Assembly (NCBI GenBank): GCA_963774305.1 | Contig: CAVZEM010000010.1 | Span: 1-64,000, forward strand | Origin: DASUPK01 sp963774305 | Lineage (GTDB): Bacteria; Actinomycetota; Thermoleophilia; Solirubrobacterales; 70-9 | Length of the DNA: 64,000 bases | Direction of reading: 5' to 3' | Shown here: one piece after another, positions 18,877-27,460 of the stretch | Layout of the letters: the number at the start of each line of letters is the position of its first letter | Numbering within the stretch: position 1 is the stretch's first letter | The notes under the pieces: model-generated | What the model was told of the DNA's origin: nothing | Databases searched by the model: none | Seen by the model: only the letters and a program-made list of their open reading frames with translations | Made by a program: the position numbers and the translations under genes

Positions 18877-19917
18877 TCGAGACTCGCCGGCAAGCGCATC
18901 GCCCTCGTCGGCGGCGCGGGCTTCATCGGGCACAACCTGGCGCTGCGCCCTGAAGCGAGCGCGGCGCGCACGTCGAGGTCATCGACGGGCTCGAGGTCAA
19001 CCACCTCGTCGCACTACGCCGCGCTGCCGCCGACGGAGCCCAACCGCGACCTCTACATCAGGATCCTGCTCCAGCGCCTGGACCTGATCGGCGGGCCGAG
19101 ATCCCGCTGCACCGCCACGACGCCCGCGACTACGACGGGCTCTCGCGGACGCTCACCGACTTCGAGCCCGACGACGATCGTCCACCTGGCCGCCGTCGCG
19201 CACGCCGACCGCTCCAACAAGGACCCGTTCTCGCACCTTCGACCACTCGATGCGCACGCTCGAGAACGCGCTCGACTGGGCGCGCGGCGCCGACCTCGCG
19301 CTTCGTCTTCTTCTCCTCGTCGATGGTCTACGGCAACTTCCTCACGCCCGAGGTCTCCGAGGATCACCCGCTCGAGCCGATCGGCATCTACGGCGCGCTG
19401 AAGCTCGCGCGGCGAGAAGCTCGTGATCGCCTACAACCAGGTGTTCGACGTGCCCTACACGATCGTGCGGCCCTCGGCCCTCTACGGCCCGCGCTGCGTG
19501 AGCCGGCGCGTGAGCCAGGCGTTCATCGAGAGCGCGCTCGTCGGCGCGAACCTGCGCGTCGACGGCGAGGGCGACGAGAAGCTCGACTTCACCTACATCG
19601 ACGACGTCGTCAACGGCGTCTGCCTGGCGATCGCCAGCACGAGCGCCCGGAACGAGATCTTCAACATGACCGCCGGCAAGGGGCGGTCGCTGCAGGACCT
19701 GGTCACGCTCGTCCAGGAGCACTTCCCGGAGATCGAGGTCGAGTACGTCGAGCGCGACGAGCTGCGCCCGTTCCGCGGCACCCTCAGCATCGACAAGGCC
19801 AGCGAGCTGATCGGCTACGAGCCGCAGGTCGAGCTCGAGGACGGGCTGACGCGCTACGTCGAGTGGTACCGCGAGCTCACCTCGGACGGGGTCCGGCGGG
19901 CAGCGCGAGCTGGCTGA
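18865..19917 (+). CDS. NAD-dependent epimerase/dehydratase (extended SDR), frameshifted 5' half
   Basis: Nucleotide-sugar epimerase or dehydratase. The glycine motif is RIALVGGAGFIGHNLAL, followed in other frames by VEVIDGLEVNHL, TIVHLAAVAHADRS and FFSSSMVYGNF. The catalytic Tyr-Lys pair is in YGALKLA, and the protein continues VRPSALYGPRCVSRRV and LDFTYIDDVVNGVCLA. The last 165 residues are in one clean frame. Frame changes lie between 18880 and 19415. The start is unclear: a GTG at 18865 overlaps the aminotransferase stop at 18874-18876 and is the best candidate. Between an aminotransferase and a GNAT gene it most likely makes or reshapes the amino-sugar precursor. Confidence 0.75.
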
Positions 19918-20648
19918 CCTGCGGGGCCGTGATCGCGACGACCCCTGGCTCGCCGAGCGGCTTGGCCGGCCGGTATTCACGGTGAACCGACGGCGACTCG
20001 GCGATACCGCAGCGGTCCTCGAGCACGCCGCCGGACGCGAGTCGGCCTCCTACCAGGCCCGGGTCCCGGTGGAGAGCACCGAGGCGGCAGCGGTCCTGAC
20101 TCGAGCGGGCTTCGAGGTCGTCAACGTGACGGTCACGCTCTCGCGAGAGCCCGGGCCGATCCGCGCGCCGGATAAAGGCGTAGAGGTCCGGGGCGCGGAT
20201 CCCGGCACGGATGGCGCGGTGCTCGACATCGCGGAGCGGGGACTGATCGTCGCGCTTTCACCTGGATCCGTCGGTCCCAAACGCGGTCGCCGCGCGAGTC
20301 AAGCGGGACTGGGTGGAGGCGTGCCTCGACGGCGGGCGCGGCGACCGGGTGCTGGTCGCGGTCAGCGACGGGAAGCCGGTGGGCTTCCTCGCCGGGCTCC
20401 AAACCGATGACGGGGGACGGCGCGTGCGGGTGATCGACCTGATCGCCGTCGCCGCGCCCGCCCGCGGCACCGGCGCCGGACGCGCCCTGGCGGCTCGTTT
20501 CGTCGAGGACGCCCAGGGGAGCTTCGAGGAGGTGCGGGTCGGCACCCAGATCGCGAACCCAGACGCGATGCGGTTCTACGAGCGACTGGGATTCACCACG
20601 GCCACCACGGCTACGACCTGCACCTTCAGGGCGACTGGCGAGGGCTCG
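19910..20648 (+). CDS. GNAT-family acetyltransferase of WecD/SpsD type, frameshifted
   Basis: N-acyltransferase that would acetylate the amino group added by the aminotransferase. The N-terminal part contains WLAERLGRPVFTVN, like the WDSERLG-type start of WecD relatives. The acetyl-CoA fold follows with VIDLIAVAAPARGTGAGRAL (the P-loop-like RGTGAGRAL) and PDAMRFYERLGF. The two halves are in different frames, with a change near 20268. Neither the start nor the exact stop can be fixed. The 5' coordinate is where similarity begins, just before the epimerase stop. The 3' end is set at the next gene's ATG, because another frame change probably lies near 20605. Confidence 0.65.
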
Positions 20649-21653
20649 ATGCGGATCGGCGATGTCGACATCTCCGAGCGCGTCCTCGTCGTCGCCGAGA
20701 TCGGCAACAACCACGAGGGCGACATCGAGATCGCGCGCGAACTGATCCGCCAGGCGGCCGGGACGGGCGCCCACGCTGTCAAGTTCCAGACCTTTCGGCC
20801 CGAGCATTACTCGAGCCGCCTCGACGCGGAGCGCTTCGCGCAGCTGGAGCAATTCGCGCTCAGCTATGACGAGTTCGGCGAGCTTGCGGAACTCGCGAGG
20901 TCCCTCGGGATCCTCTTTCTCTCCACCCCTCTGGACCTGGAGAGTGCGCGATTTCTCACCAGCATCGTGGATGCGCTGAAGGTCGCCTCGGGCGACATCG
21001 GGTTCATCCCGCTCCTGCGCGAGGTCGGCGCCACCGACCGGCCGGTGATCATCTCCACCGGGATCAGCGGCCTCCCGGCGATCGAGAGGGCGCATGCCGA
21101 GATCCAAACGGCGCGCGGGGATCGGCCCCTCGACTTGGCGATTCTTCATTGCGTCTCCGCCTATCCGGTGCCGCCCGAGGAGGCGAACCTCCGCGCGATA
21201 CCCCTGCTCGCCGGGCGTTTCCACTGCCCGATCGGATATTCCGATCACACTCTCGGCACCGATGCGGCGCTTGCCGCCGTGGCACTCGGGGCGAGGATCA
21301 TCGAGAAGCACTTCACCCTGAGCGACATCGACTCGGACTTTCGCGACCACAAGCTCTCGGCCACACCGGAGGTGATGGCGGAACTCGTCTCCCGCGTCAC
21401 CGAGGTGGAGGCGATGCTCGGTAAGCCGAAGAAGGAGATCGGGCCGCTGGCCGAGGCGATCGCGGAATCGATCCAGCGATCGGTCGCCGCCGCAGCCGAT
21501 CTTCCCGCCGGGCACGTCGTTCGCGAGGTTGACCTGACCTGGGTCCGGCCGGGCGGTGGGATCCCACCAGGGGAGGAGGACAGGCTGATCGGGGGGACGC
21601 TCGCGCACGCGATTCGGGCCGGGGAGCAGATCGGCACCGAGGACATGCGATGA
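20649..21653 (+). CDS. neuB: NeuB/SpsE-family nonulosonic acid synthase
   Basis: Condenses phosphoenolpyruvate with an N-acetylated 6-carbon amino sugar to give a 9-carbon sialic-type acid. The 334-residue protein has VVAEIGNNHEGDIEIA at the start of the TIM barrel, AHAVKFQTFRPEHY, LKVASGDIGFIPLL, VIISTGIS and GYSDHTLGTDAAL, which are standard NeuB motifs. The C-terminal SAF (antifreeze-like) domain reads DLTWVRPGGGIPP. The ATG at 20649 is in a clean frame and leaves the expected family length. With the SpsF-, SpsC- and SpsD-like genes upstream it closely resembles the spsCDEF set of Bacillus, whose product is a legionaminic acid-type sugar. The exact acid made here is unknown. Confidence 0.92.
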   Translation: MRIGDVDISERVLVVAEIGNNHEGDIEIARELIRQAAGTGAHAVKFQTFRPEHYSSRLDAERFAQLEQFALSYDEFGELAELARSLGILFLSTPLDLESARFLTSIVDALKVASGDIGFIPLLREVGATDRPVIISTGISGLPAIERAHAEIQTARGDRPLDLAILHCVSAYPVPPEEANLRAIPLLAGRFHCPIGYSDHTLGTDAALAAVALGARIIEKHFTLSDIDSDFRDHKLSATPEVMAELVSRVTEVEAMLGKPKKEIGPLAEAIAESIQRSVAAAADLPAGHVVREVDLTWVRPGGGIPPGEEDRLIGGTLAHAIRAGEQIGTEDMR

Positions 21654-22369
21654 GCCTGAGCACCGCGGTGCTGACCACCGATACCCCGCACCACCGGTAC
21701 TTCCTCCGGCGGCTGGCCGAGGCCTCCGAGCTGGCGCTGGTGGTGCTGGAGACCAGGACTCCAACGCCGCCATTCGAGACCGACCACCCCTTCGAGGTTG
21801 AGCGGGATCGCTACGAGTTCGAGACCCTGTTGGGCGGGGATGGCGACCGGCCGATCTCCGAGCTTGCCGCAACGGTGGAGAGCGAGTCGGTGAACGAGCC
21901 CAGGCCACGAGATGCGCTGCGGGACTGCGGCGCAAACATGGTGGTGGTCTTCGGCACCGGAATACTCGGCGACGAGCTGATTGAGAGCGTCGAGGCCCCG
22001 CTTCTCAACCTTCACGGGGGCAACCCCGAGGAGTACCGAGGCCTCGACACCCACCTCTGGGTGATCTACCACCGTGACTTCGAAAATCTCGTCACCACCC
22101 TCCACATGGTGGACGCCGGTCTGGACACCGGCCCGATCGTCGGCGATGCACCTGTCGAACTGACCCCGGGGATGCGCCTGGCGGAGCTGAGGGCCGCCAA
22201 CACGGAGGTGTGCGTGAGGTTGACCCTCGATGCGATCGAGACGCTTTCGGCCGGCAAGAGCCTCTCAATCCGCAAGCAGAGGCGGTGCGGCCGCTACTAC
22301 TCCTTCATGCCCGCGATCCTCAAGGACGGCTGCGTGCGGAAGTTCGACGAGCACGTGGCGGGGCTGTGA
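21650..22369 (+). CDS. Formyltransferase-family protein, probable sugar N-formyltransferase
   Basis: 239-residue protein with the catalytic core of folate-dependent formyltransferases: LLNLHGGNPEEYRGLDTHLW carries the Asn, His and Asp triad spacing, and VDAGLDTGPIV is typical. Upstream, ANMVVVFGTGILGDEL forms the Rossmann-like part. It lacks the C-terminal domain of methionyl-tRNA formyltransferase and lies inside a sugar operon. Formylation of an amino sugar with N10-formyltetrahydrofolate is therefore more likely than a tRNA role. The ATG overlaps the NeuB stop (ATGA) and the stop overlaps the next start, so the three genes are translationally coupled. Confidence 0.82.
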   Translation: MSLSTAVLTTDTPHHRYFLRRLAEASELALVVLETRTPTPPFETDHPFEVERDRYEFETLLGGDGDRPISELAATVESESVNEPRPRDALRDCGANMVVVFGTGILGDELIESVEAPLLNLHGGNPEEYRGLDTHLWVIYHRDFENLVTTLHMVDAGLDTGPIVGDAPVELTPGMRLAELRAANTEVCVRLTLDAIETLSAGKSLSIRKQRRCGRYYSFMPAILKDGCVRKFDEHVAGL

Positions 22370-23310
22370 CCGCCTATCGCCAGTACCTGTCGCCCGACGG
22401 GCTCGCCATCTACCTCTTTCACGGCGTGGTCCCGGAGCGACACAGCGGAGTGCGCAACTACACGCTCAAGCATCTCGGCAGCGCCGAGTTCACTGAGATC
22501 TGCTCAGCGCTGGCCGATCAGGGGGAGCCCGTCGATCTCGAGAGCGCGCTGGCGATGCTGGCGGGCGAGGAGGATCTGCCGCCCAACGCGTTCCTGTTCA
22601 GCTTTGACGACGGCTTTCGCAACAACCTCACGGTCGCAGCGCCGATCCTGGAGCGCTTCGAGATCCCTGCGGTCGTCTACTGCACGACCGGCTTTGTCGG
22701 CGAGAACGGCACCTCATGGGTCGACCTGATCGAGGAGGCGCTGGAGCGGACCTCGCAGCGCGAGCTTCGACTCCCCTGGCGAGACATCTCGCTCCCCTGC
22801 GGGTCGGTCGAGGAGAGGATCGCGATGGTCGAGGAGGTGCGCTCGGTGGTCAAATCGAAGCCCGAGGTCGACCCGTACGAGATCGCCGACGAGATTCGGG
22901 GCGCCGCCGGGGTGGGCCCGTTCGAGCCTGATCCCGAGCTGGACCAGAAGCTGAGTTGGGATGAGGTCCGCGAGCTCGCGTCCTCCGACCTGTTCACGGT
23001 GGGAGGACACGGCCACACCCACCGGATCCTCTCCTATCTCGACGACGGCGAACTGGAGGACGAGATCGACACCAGCATGGAGCTGCTGGGCCGCGAGCTC
23101 GAGCAGCCGATCCGCCACTACTCCTACCCGGAGGGGATGGGCCACTGCTATTCCGATCAGGTGATCAATGCACTGAAGCAGCGCGGGATCGTCTCCTCGC
23201 CGACCGCGATCGACGGGATCAACCGACCGGGTGCGGACCCGTTCCACCTGCGCCGAGTCATGGTGGACATCCCCCAGACGGTCGGACACCCGGTCCCCCG
23301 TGAGCGCTGA
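22366..23310 (+). CDS. Polysaccharide deacetylase (NodB/CE4) family protein
   Basis: 314-residue enzyme expected to remove N-acetyl groups from a sugar or glycan. The first CE4 motif is FLFSFDDGF (catalytic and metal Asp pair). The second is GGHGHTHRIL, giving the metal-binding His-x3-His. Near the end, RHYSYPEGMGHCY corresponds to motif 3. No signal peptide or membrane helix is visible, so it acts in the cytoplasm, like deacetylases in sugar-nucleotide or lipid-linked pathways. The GTG at 22366 overlaps the formyltransferase stop. A deacetylase directly after a formyltransferase could free an amine for formylation. Confidence 0.88.
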   Translation: MTAYRQYLSPDGLAIYLFHGVVPERHSGVRNYTLKHLGSAEFTEICSALADQGEPVDLESALAMLAGEEDLPPNAFLFSFDDGFRNNLTVAAPILERFEIPAVVYCTTGFVGENGTSWVDLIEEALERTSQRELRLPWRDISLPCGSVEERIAMVEEVRSVVKSKPEVDPYEIADEIRGAAGVGPFEPDPELDQKLSWDEVRELASSDLFTVGGHGHTHRILSYLDDGELEDEIDTSMELLGRELEQPIRHYSYPEGMGHCYSDQVINALKQRGIVSSPTAIDGINRPGADPFHLRRVMVDIPQTVGHPVPRER

Positions 23311-24145
23311 GCGGCACACCAACATGCAGCAAGGAAGCTGCCCCCTATGCCACGCGACGCGCCTGGAGCTCGTGTTCCGCTACACCGAGCGCCCCGCGGC
23401 CGAGACCGACTTCGGCATCCCTCCGGAGGACTACGGGCGCGAGTTCTGGCGCTGCGAGAACTGCGGCCACATGATCGCGGCGATCGACCTGCCGACCAAG
23501 GGCCTCTACGAGGGTGTCTACATGGACGCGACCTATTCGGGCAAGGGAATGATCGAGACGTTCGATCGGATCATGAGCCTTCCCTCCGAGGAGTCAGACA
23601 ATGCCCAGCGGGTGCACCGGATCCAGGAGCACTTCGGCGGGACGCCGGCGGAGCCCACCGTGCTTGACGTCGGCAGCGGCCTGGGCGTCTTCCCGGCTCG
23701 GATGAAAGAGGAGGGCTGGCGCTGCACGGCGCTCGACCCCGACGCCCGCGCCGCCGAGCACCTGCGCGAGATCGGGGTCGAGGCGGTCCAGGCCGACTTC
23801 ATGGAGGCCGACGACCTCGGCGACTTCACATTGGTCGCCCTGAACAAGGTGCTGGAGCACGTCGATGATCCGGTGGCGATGCTCGCCCGCTGCGAGCGGT
23901 TCCTGGCGCCCGGGGGCGTCGTCTACGTCGAGGTCCCGGACGGCGAGCTCGCGGCGCGGGACCCCGCCGGGCCGGACCGCGAGGAGTTCTACATCGAGCA
24001 CCTCTGGGCGTTCAGCCTGACCTCGCTCTCGCTGCTCGCAGATCGTGCGGGCTTCGACTCGCTCCGCGTCGAGCGCGTCCGCGAGCCGAGCGACAAGTAC
24101 ACCCTCTTCGCCTTCCTGCGGTCCACGGACCGGGGACCCGGGTGA
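23300..24145 (+). CDS. Methyltransferase with N-terminal zinc ribbon
   Basis: Class I methyltransferase preceded by a four-Cys zinc knuckle (CPLC and CENC, about 40 residues apart). The domain has VLDVGSGLGVFPARM as motif I, CTALDPDARAAEHL, LVALNKVLEHVDDPV and FLAPGGVVYVEVPD. The C-terminal part (YIEHLWAFSLTSLSLLADRAGF) is typical of Methyltransf_23 proteins that act on sugars. GTG at 23300 overlaps the deacetylase stop; an in-frame ATG at 23324 is the alternative start. The stop overlaps the flippase start. Methylation of the newly made sugar or of a glycan end is plausible. Confidence 0.87.
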   Translation: MSAERHTNMQQGSCPLCHATRLELVFRYTERPAAETDFGIPPEDYGREFWRCENCGHMIAAIDLPTKGLYEGVYMDATYSGKGMIETFDRIMSLPSEESDNAQRVHRIQEHFGGTPAEPTVLDVGSGLGVFPARMKEEGWRCTALDPDARAAEHLREIGVEAVQADFMEADDLGDFTLVALNKVLEHVDDPVAMLARCERFLAPGGVVYVEVPDGELAARDPAGPDREEFYIEHLWAFSLTSLSLLADRAGFDSLRVERVREPSDKYTLFAFLRSTDRGPG

Positions 24146-25803
24146 ACGGACCCGACCCAGAACACCCGGCAAAGCAGAGGAAGCGCCTCCGCGGGCGGAT
24201 CCGCAGGTCCGAGGAGGGGAGCCAGGCGCGTGTGGTCCGGAACACGCTCGCGAACACGGGCGGGACTGTCGTCACCGTCGCCATCGGCCTTGCCCTCAGC
24301 CCGTTTCTGATCCACCGGCTCGGCGTCGAGGCGTATGGCGTCTGGATCCTCGCGGTCACCCTCACCTACGGGCTCGGCTACCTCTCATTCGCGGACTTCG
24401 GCTTCGAGCAGGCGGCCGTCCGATTCATCGCCGAGGCCCGCGCGGACGGCGACGAGGACGAGGTGAATCGGATCTGGAGCACCGCGTTCGTGCTGCTCGC
24501 CGGGATCTCGCTGCTGGTCGCGGTGCCGCTGATCCTGCTGGCCGGACGGATCGTCGACCTCTTCGCGGTCCCCGAGCACTTGCACGCCGAGGCCGTGATC
24601 GCGTTCTCCTTCGTCCTCGCTCAGTTGATCATCGAGCTGCCGGGGCGGGCCTTCGCCGCACTGCTGGAGGGGACCCAACGCTACGGGCTCTGGCAGCTGA
24701 CCAAGACGGTGCAGACGGTGCTGATCTCGGGCTTGGTGGTGGCGGTCGTGCTCGACGGCAGGGGGATCGACTGGCTCGGAATCGCCACCTTCGCCGGCGA
24801 CTTCGTGTCCTATGCCGTCATGGGGGCCGTCGCGCTCTTCGCGGTGAAGGGAGCGCGCTTTTCCCCCAGGCTGGTTGAACGCAAGACCATGCGCAAGCTC
24901 GCCGGGTTCGGCGGGCAGCTCCTCGTCTTCCGGATCCTCTCCAGCATCTACCGGCCAATGGACAAGGCAATCATCGGGATCGCTCTGACCGCCTCCGCCG
25001 TGACCACGTACGAGGTGGCCAACAAGATTTACCTAGGCGTCGCGCTGGTTCAGTCCTTGGCGGCGTCCGCCCTGTTCCCCGCGACGGCATTCAGCCGCGA
25101 CCAGCCCGAGCGGCTGCGCGAGATGCTCCTGCGGGGGAGCAGCTACGCCCTCGCGCTTGCGATCCCCTTCGTGATCGCCGGGTTCATCTTCGCCGACCCG
25201 CTGATCCGGACCTGGATCGGACAGGCGCAGACCAGCTCGGTGACGCCGGCTCGCATCTTGCTGGTCGAGCTGGTCCCGGGCTTCGCGATCGTCGTTGGCC
25301 AGACCATGCTGGTGGGGCTGGGGCGCGTGAAGCAGATGATCTGGCTGGTTTCCGCCTGGACAGCGTTGAACATCGCGCTGTCGATCGGCCTGGTGGGTCC
25401 GCTCGGGATCAACGGCGTCGTGATCGCCACCCTCTCCGCCACCAGCCTCATCTTCTTCCCGATGACCTGGCTCTTCCTTCGCGAGATCGGAGTCGGGGCC
25501 GTCCAATGGGCGCGCGACGTGATCGTTCCGGTGCTGCCCGAGGTGGCCGCCCAGGTGGGCCTCGGCCTGCTGCTGCTCCCGATCGCCGAGCGAACCGACT
25601 CCCTGTTGGTCGTCGCCGCCCTCGGCGCCGCGACGATCCTGGTTGCCGTGGCAACCTGGATCTTCATCGGCCTCTCGCGGCACCGCCGCCGGCAGCTCCT
25701 GCAGACGGCGCGGGAGACCGCCGGGCTGGAGCCGTGGCCGATGCCGGAGGCCGATATCGCCGGCGATTCCGCCGCGCCGGCGGAAGTCGCGGTCAGCGAG
25801 TGA
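24142..25803 (+). CDS. Polysaccharide flippase (Wzx/MVF superfamily)
   Basis: 553-residue integral membrane protein of the oligosaccharide flippase type, which moves lipid-linked repeat units across the membrane. After a basic N-terminal 40 residues there are about 12-14 hydrophobic segments. Family-like stretches are VRNTLANTGGTVVTVAIGL, FADFGFEQAAVRF, YRPMDKAIIGIALTASAVT and TMLVGLGRVKQMIWLVS. The C-terminal tail is cytoplasmic and charged. It starts with GTG overlapping the methyltransferase stop. Its presence beside a Wzm/Wzt ABC exporter in the same locus suggests two assembly routes or two glycans. No clear Wzy or Wzz is recognised. Confidence 0.9.
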   Translation: MNGPDPEHPAKQRKRLRGRIRRSEEGSQARVVRNTLANTGGTVVTVAIGLALSPFLIHRLGVEAYGVWILAVTLTYGLGYLSFADFGFEQAAVRFIAEARADGDEDEVNRIWSTAFVLLAGISLLVAVPLILLAGRIVDLFAVPEHLHAEAVIAFSFVLAQLIIELPGRAFAALLEGTQRYGLWQLTKTVQTVLISGLVVAVVLDGRGIDWLGIATFAGDFVSYAVMGAVALFAVKGARFSPRLVERKTMRKLAGFGGQLLVFRILSSIYRPMDKAIIGIALTASAVTTYEVANKIYLGVALVQSLAASALFPATAFSRDQPERLREMLLRGSSYALALAIPFVIAGFIFADPLIRTWIGQAQTSSVTPARILLVELVPGFAIVVGQTMLVGLGRVKQMIWLVSAWTALNIALSIGLVGPLGINGVVIATLSATSLIFFPMTWLFLREIGVGAVQWARDVIVPVLPEVAAQVGLGLLLLPIAERTDSLLVVAALGAATILVAVATWIFIGLSRHRRRQLLQTARETAGLEPWPMPEADIAGDSAAPAEVAVSE

Positions 25804-25835
25804 GCCGCTGTCATACTGCCCGACCCGATTTGAGA

Positions 25836-26762
25836 ATGACGAGACTAAGAGAGGCCCTGAGCGCCGGGTTCGACAGGGCCGACGAGTTCGGGCGCCGTGT
25901 GCGCTCACGCCCTCCCGACGAGCTTGCCGAAGTCGGGGCCAAGCCCCCTCCGGAGCGCCGGTCGGGCCGGTTCGACCGTGATCGCGTTCTCTCGAACTAT
26001 CGCCGCGGGATCGAGCTGGAGGGCCGCCTCTACAACTACGTGCTCTATCCAGGGGAGGAGGCGCTCTGCGTGCACTTCTCCGCTTTCTTCGGCGAGTGGG
26101 GCGAGCGGCGGCGCTATCGAGATCAGTACCGGGGTTACTTCCACCGACTGAAGATGTTCTGGCCGCTGACCCGCTACCGCTTCCTCTTTCTCTGCGACAC
26201 CTTCGGCGCCGACGACAACGGCACCTATTACAAGGGGGAGGCGGGGGATTTCTTCGTCGAGCGGGCCGTCGGGCGAATCCTCGACCTGGTCCAGGAACAG
26301 GTCGGGGTGGACTCCAGCGAGGTGGTGATGATGGGATCCTCGATGGGCGCGACCGCCGCGCTTCGGTTCGCGCTACAGCGCCAGACCGCTGGGGCGGTCG
26401 CGGTCGTTCCCCACATCGATCTCGACCTGGCCGCGCGCTACCAGGGCCGCAGGCCGCACGTCGCCGCCGTGCTCGGCGCGGATGACGTCGACGACCCGCG
26501 GCACTACCCGATTACCCGCGAGGTCCGCGCCCTCGCGGAGACCGCGCCTCTGGGCCCGCGGCTCGCGATCCAGTCGATGGAGGACGATGACGGAGTGCAC
26601 GACGAGCAGGTGATTCCGCTAGTCGAGCGCTGGCGGGATCGGGGCGGCGAGGTCGACTGCGACTTCCGTCCCAAGGGCGGGCACACGAGCGACTTCGCCA
26701 CGGCGGAGTGGTTCGACCATCGTCTACGTTGGTGTCTACGTGAGACGACCGTCCCTGGATAG
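25836..26762 (+). CDS. Alpha/beta-hydrolase-fold protein of unknown substrate
   Basis: 308-residue cytoplasmic protein. The nucleophile elbow reads VVMMGSSMGATAAL (GxSxG, Ser after GS), with the likely acid in the SMEDDDGVHDEQ region and the catalytic His in KGGHTSDF. The first 60 residues are basic and poorly conserved-looking. LYNYVLYPGEEALCVHFSAF is probably the first beta strands. No signal peptide is seen. Proteins like this in capsule loci can be sugar O-acetyl esterases or release factors, but I cannot name a family. The ATG at 25836 was chosen because the open frame upstream is the shadow of the flippase gene. The next gene starts inside its 3' end. Confidence 0.75.
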   Translation: MTRLREALSAGFDRADEFGRRVRSRPPDELAEVGAKPPPERRSGRFDRDRVLSNYRRGIELEGRLYNYVLYPGEEALCVHFSAFFGEWGERRRYRDQYRGYFHRLKMFWPLTRYRFLFLCDTFGADDNGTYYKGEAGDFFVERAVGRILDLVQEQVGVDSSEVVMMGSSMGATAALRFALQRQTAGAVAVVPHIDLDLAARYQGRRPHVAAVLGADDVDDPRHYPITREVRALAETAPLGPRLAIQSMEDDDGVHDEQVIPLVERWRDRGGEVDCDFRPKGGHTSDFATAEWFDHRLRWCLRETTVPG

Positions 26763-27426
26763 GACGCGCTCCGCGGTGAAGGCTCAGGGCGAGGGCATGC
26801 GCGGCCGTGCGCGCGCCCTCCGCGCCCGGCTCGCGTCCCGCAACGAGGCCGGCCGCGCCACCGCCTACTGGCGCTCGCTGCCCGACTACCACCTCTCGAG
26901 CGACGACCCGATCGCGATCGAGCGGAGCCGCTGGATCGCCGACACGCTGGTGCCCGAGCTTGGGATCGGGTCGATCCTCGAGCTGGGCACCAACAACGGG
27001 AGGAACCTCGCGGTGGTCAAGGAGAGCCGACCGGAGGTCAGGGCCGCCGGGATCGACATCAACGAGGCGGCCCTTCAACAAGCCTCGGAACGCGGGGTTG
27101 ACGTCGATTTCCGCCTGCAGGACGTGAATGAGTGGGACGATTCCGCGAACAGCTGGGACGCGATCCTGACCATGTCCGTGCTCGATCACATCCCGGACGA
27201 CGCGGTCGAGGCGCTGGCCCCGAAGATCGCGCACAGCGGCCGGCACGTGATCGCGGTTGAGTTGTGGACCGGAGAGCACCGGGAAACGGCCCTCTACAAG
27301 TACAGCCGTGATACGAAGGCGCTGTTCGAGCGCCATGGGGCTCGGACGCTGCGCTGGGAGCTCTCCCCGGGCCAGTACGACCTCGACCACAGTCCCCTGT
27401 GGCTGTACGTCGGGGCGTTCGACTGA
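26740..27426 (+). CDS. Class I SAM-dependent methyltransferase
   Basis: 228-residue methyltransferase. Motif I is SILELGTNNGRNLA, followed by AAGIDINEAALQQA, WDAILTMSVLDHIPDD and HVIAVELWTGEH. The GTG at 26740 lies 23 nt inside the hydrolase gene; a later start is possible because the first 30 residues are basic and featureless. The Tyr-rich ALYKYSRDTKALFERHG part should form the acceptor site. It precedes two proteins of unknown family, and the three may act together on one glycan modification. The target is unknown. Confidence 0.85.
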   Translation: MRRPSLDRTRSAVKAQGEGMRGRARALRARLASRNEAGRATAYWRSLPDYHLSSDDPIAIERSRWIADTLVPELGIGSILELGTNNGRNLAVVKESRPEVRAAGIDINEAALQQASERGVDVDFRLQDVNEWDDSANSWDAILTMSVLDHIPDDAVEALAPKIAHSGRHVIAVELWTGEHRETALYKYSRDTKALFERHGARTLRWELSPGQYDLDHSPLWLYVGAFD

Positions 27427-27460
27427 GCCCCGGCGGGCAATTGCGTACGCTTACGCGTTC

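Noticed and set aside
16032..20640. Treating the nucleotide-sugar genes here as pseudogenes
   Set aside because: All catalytic motifs survive in order and frame changes occur in patches, which fits sequence error better than decay.
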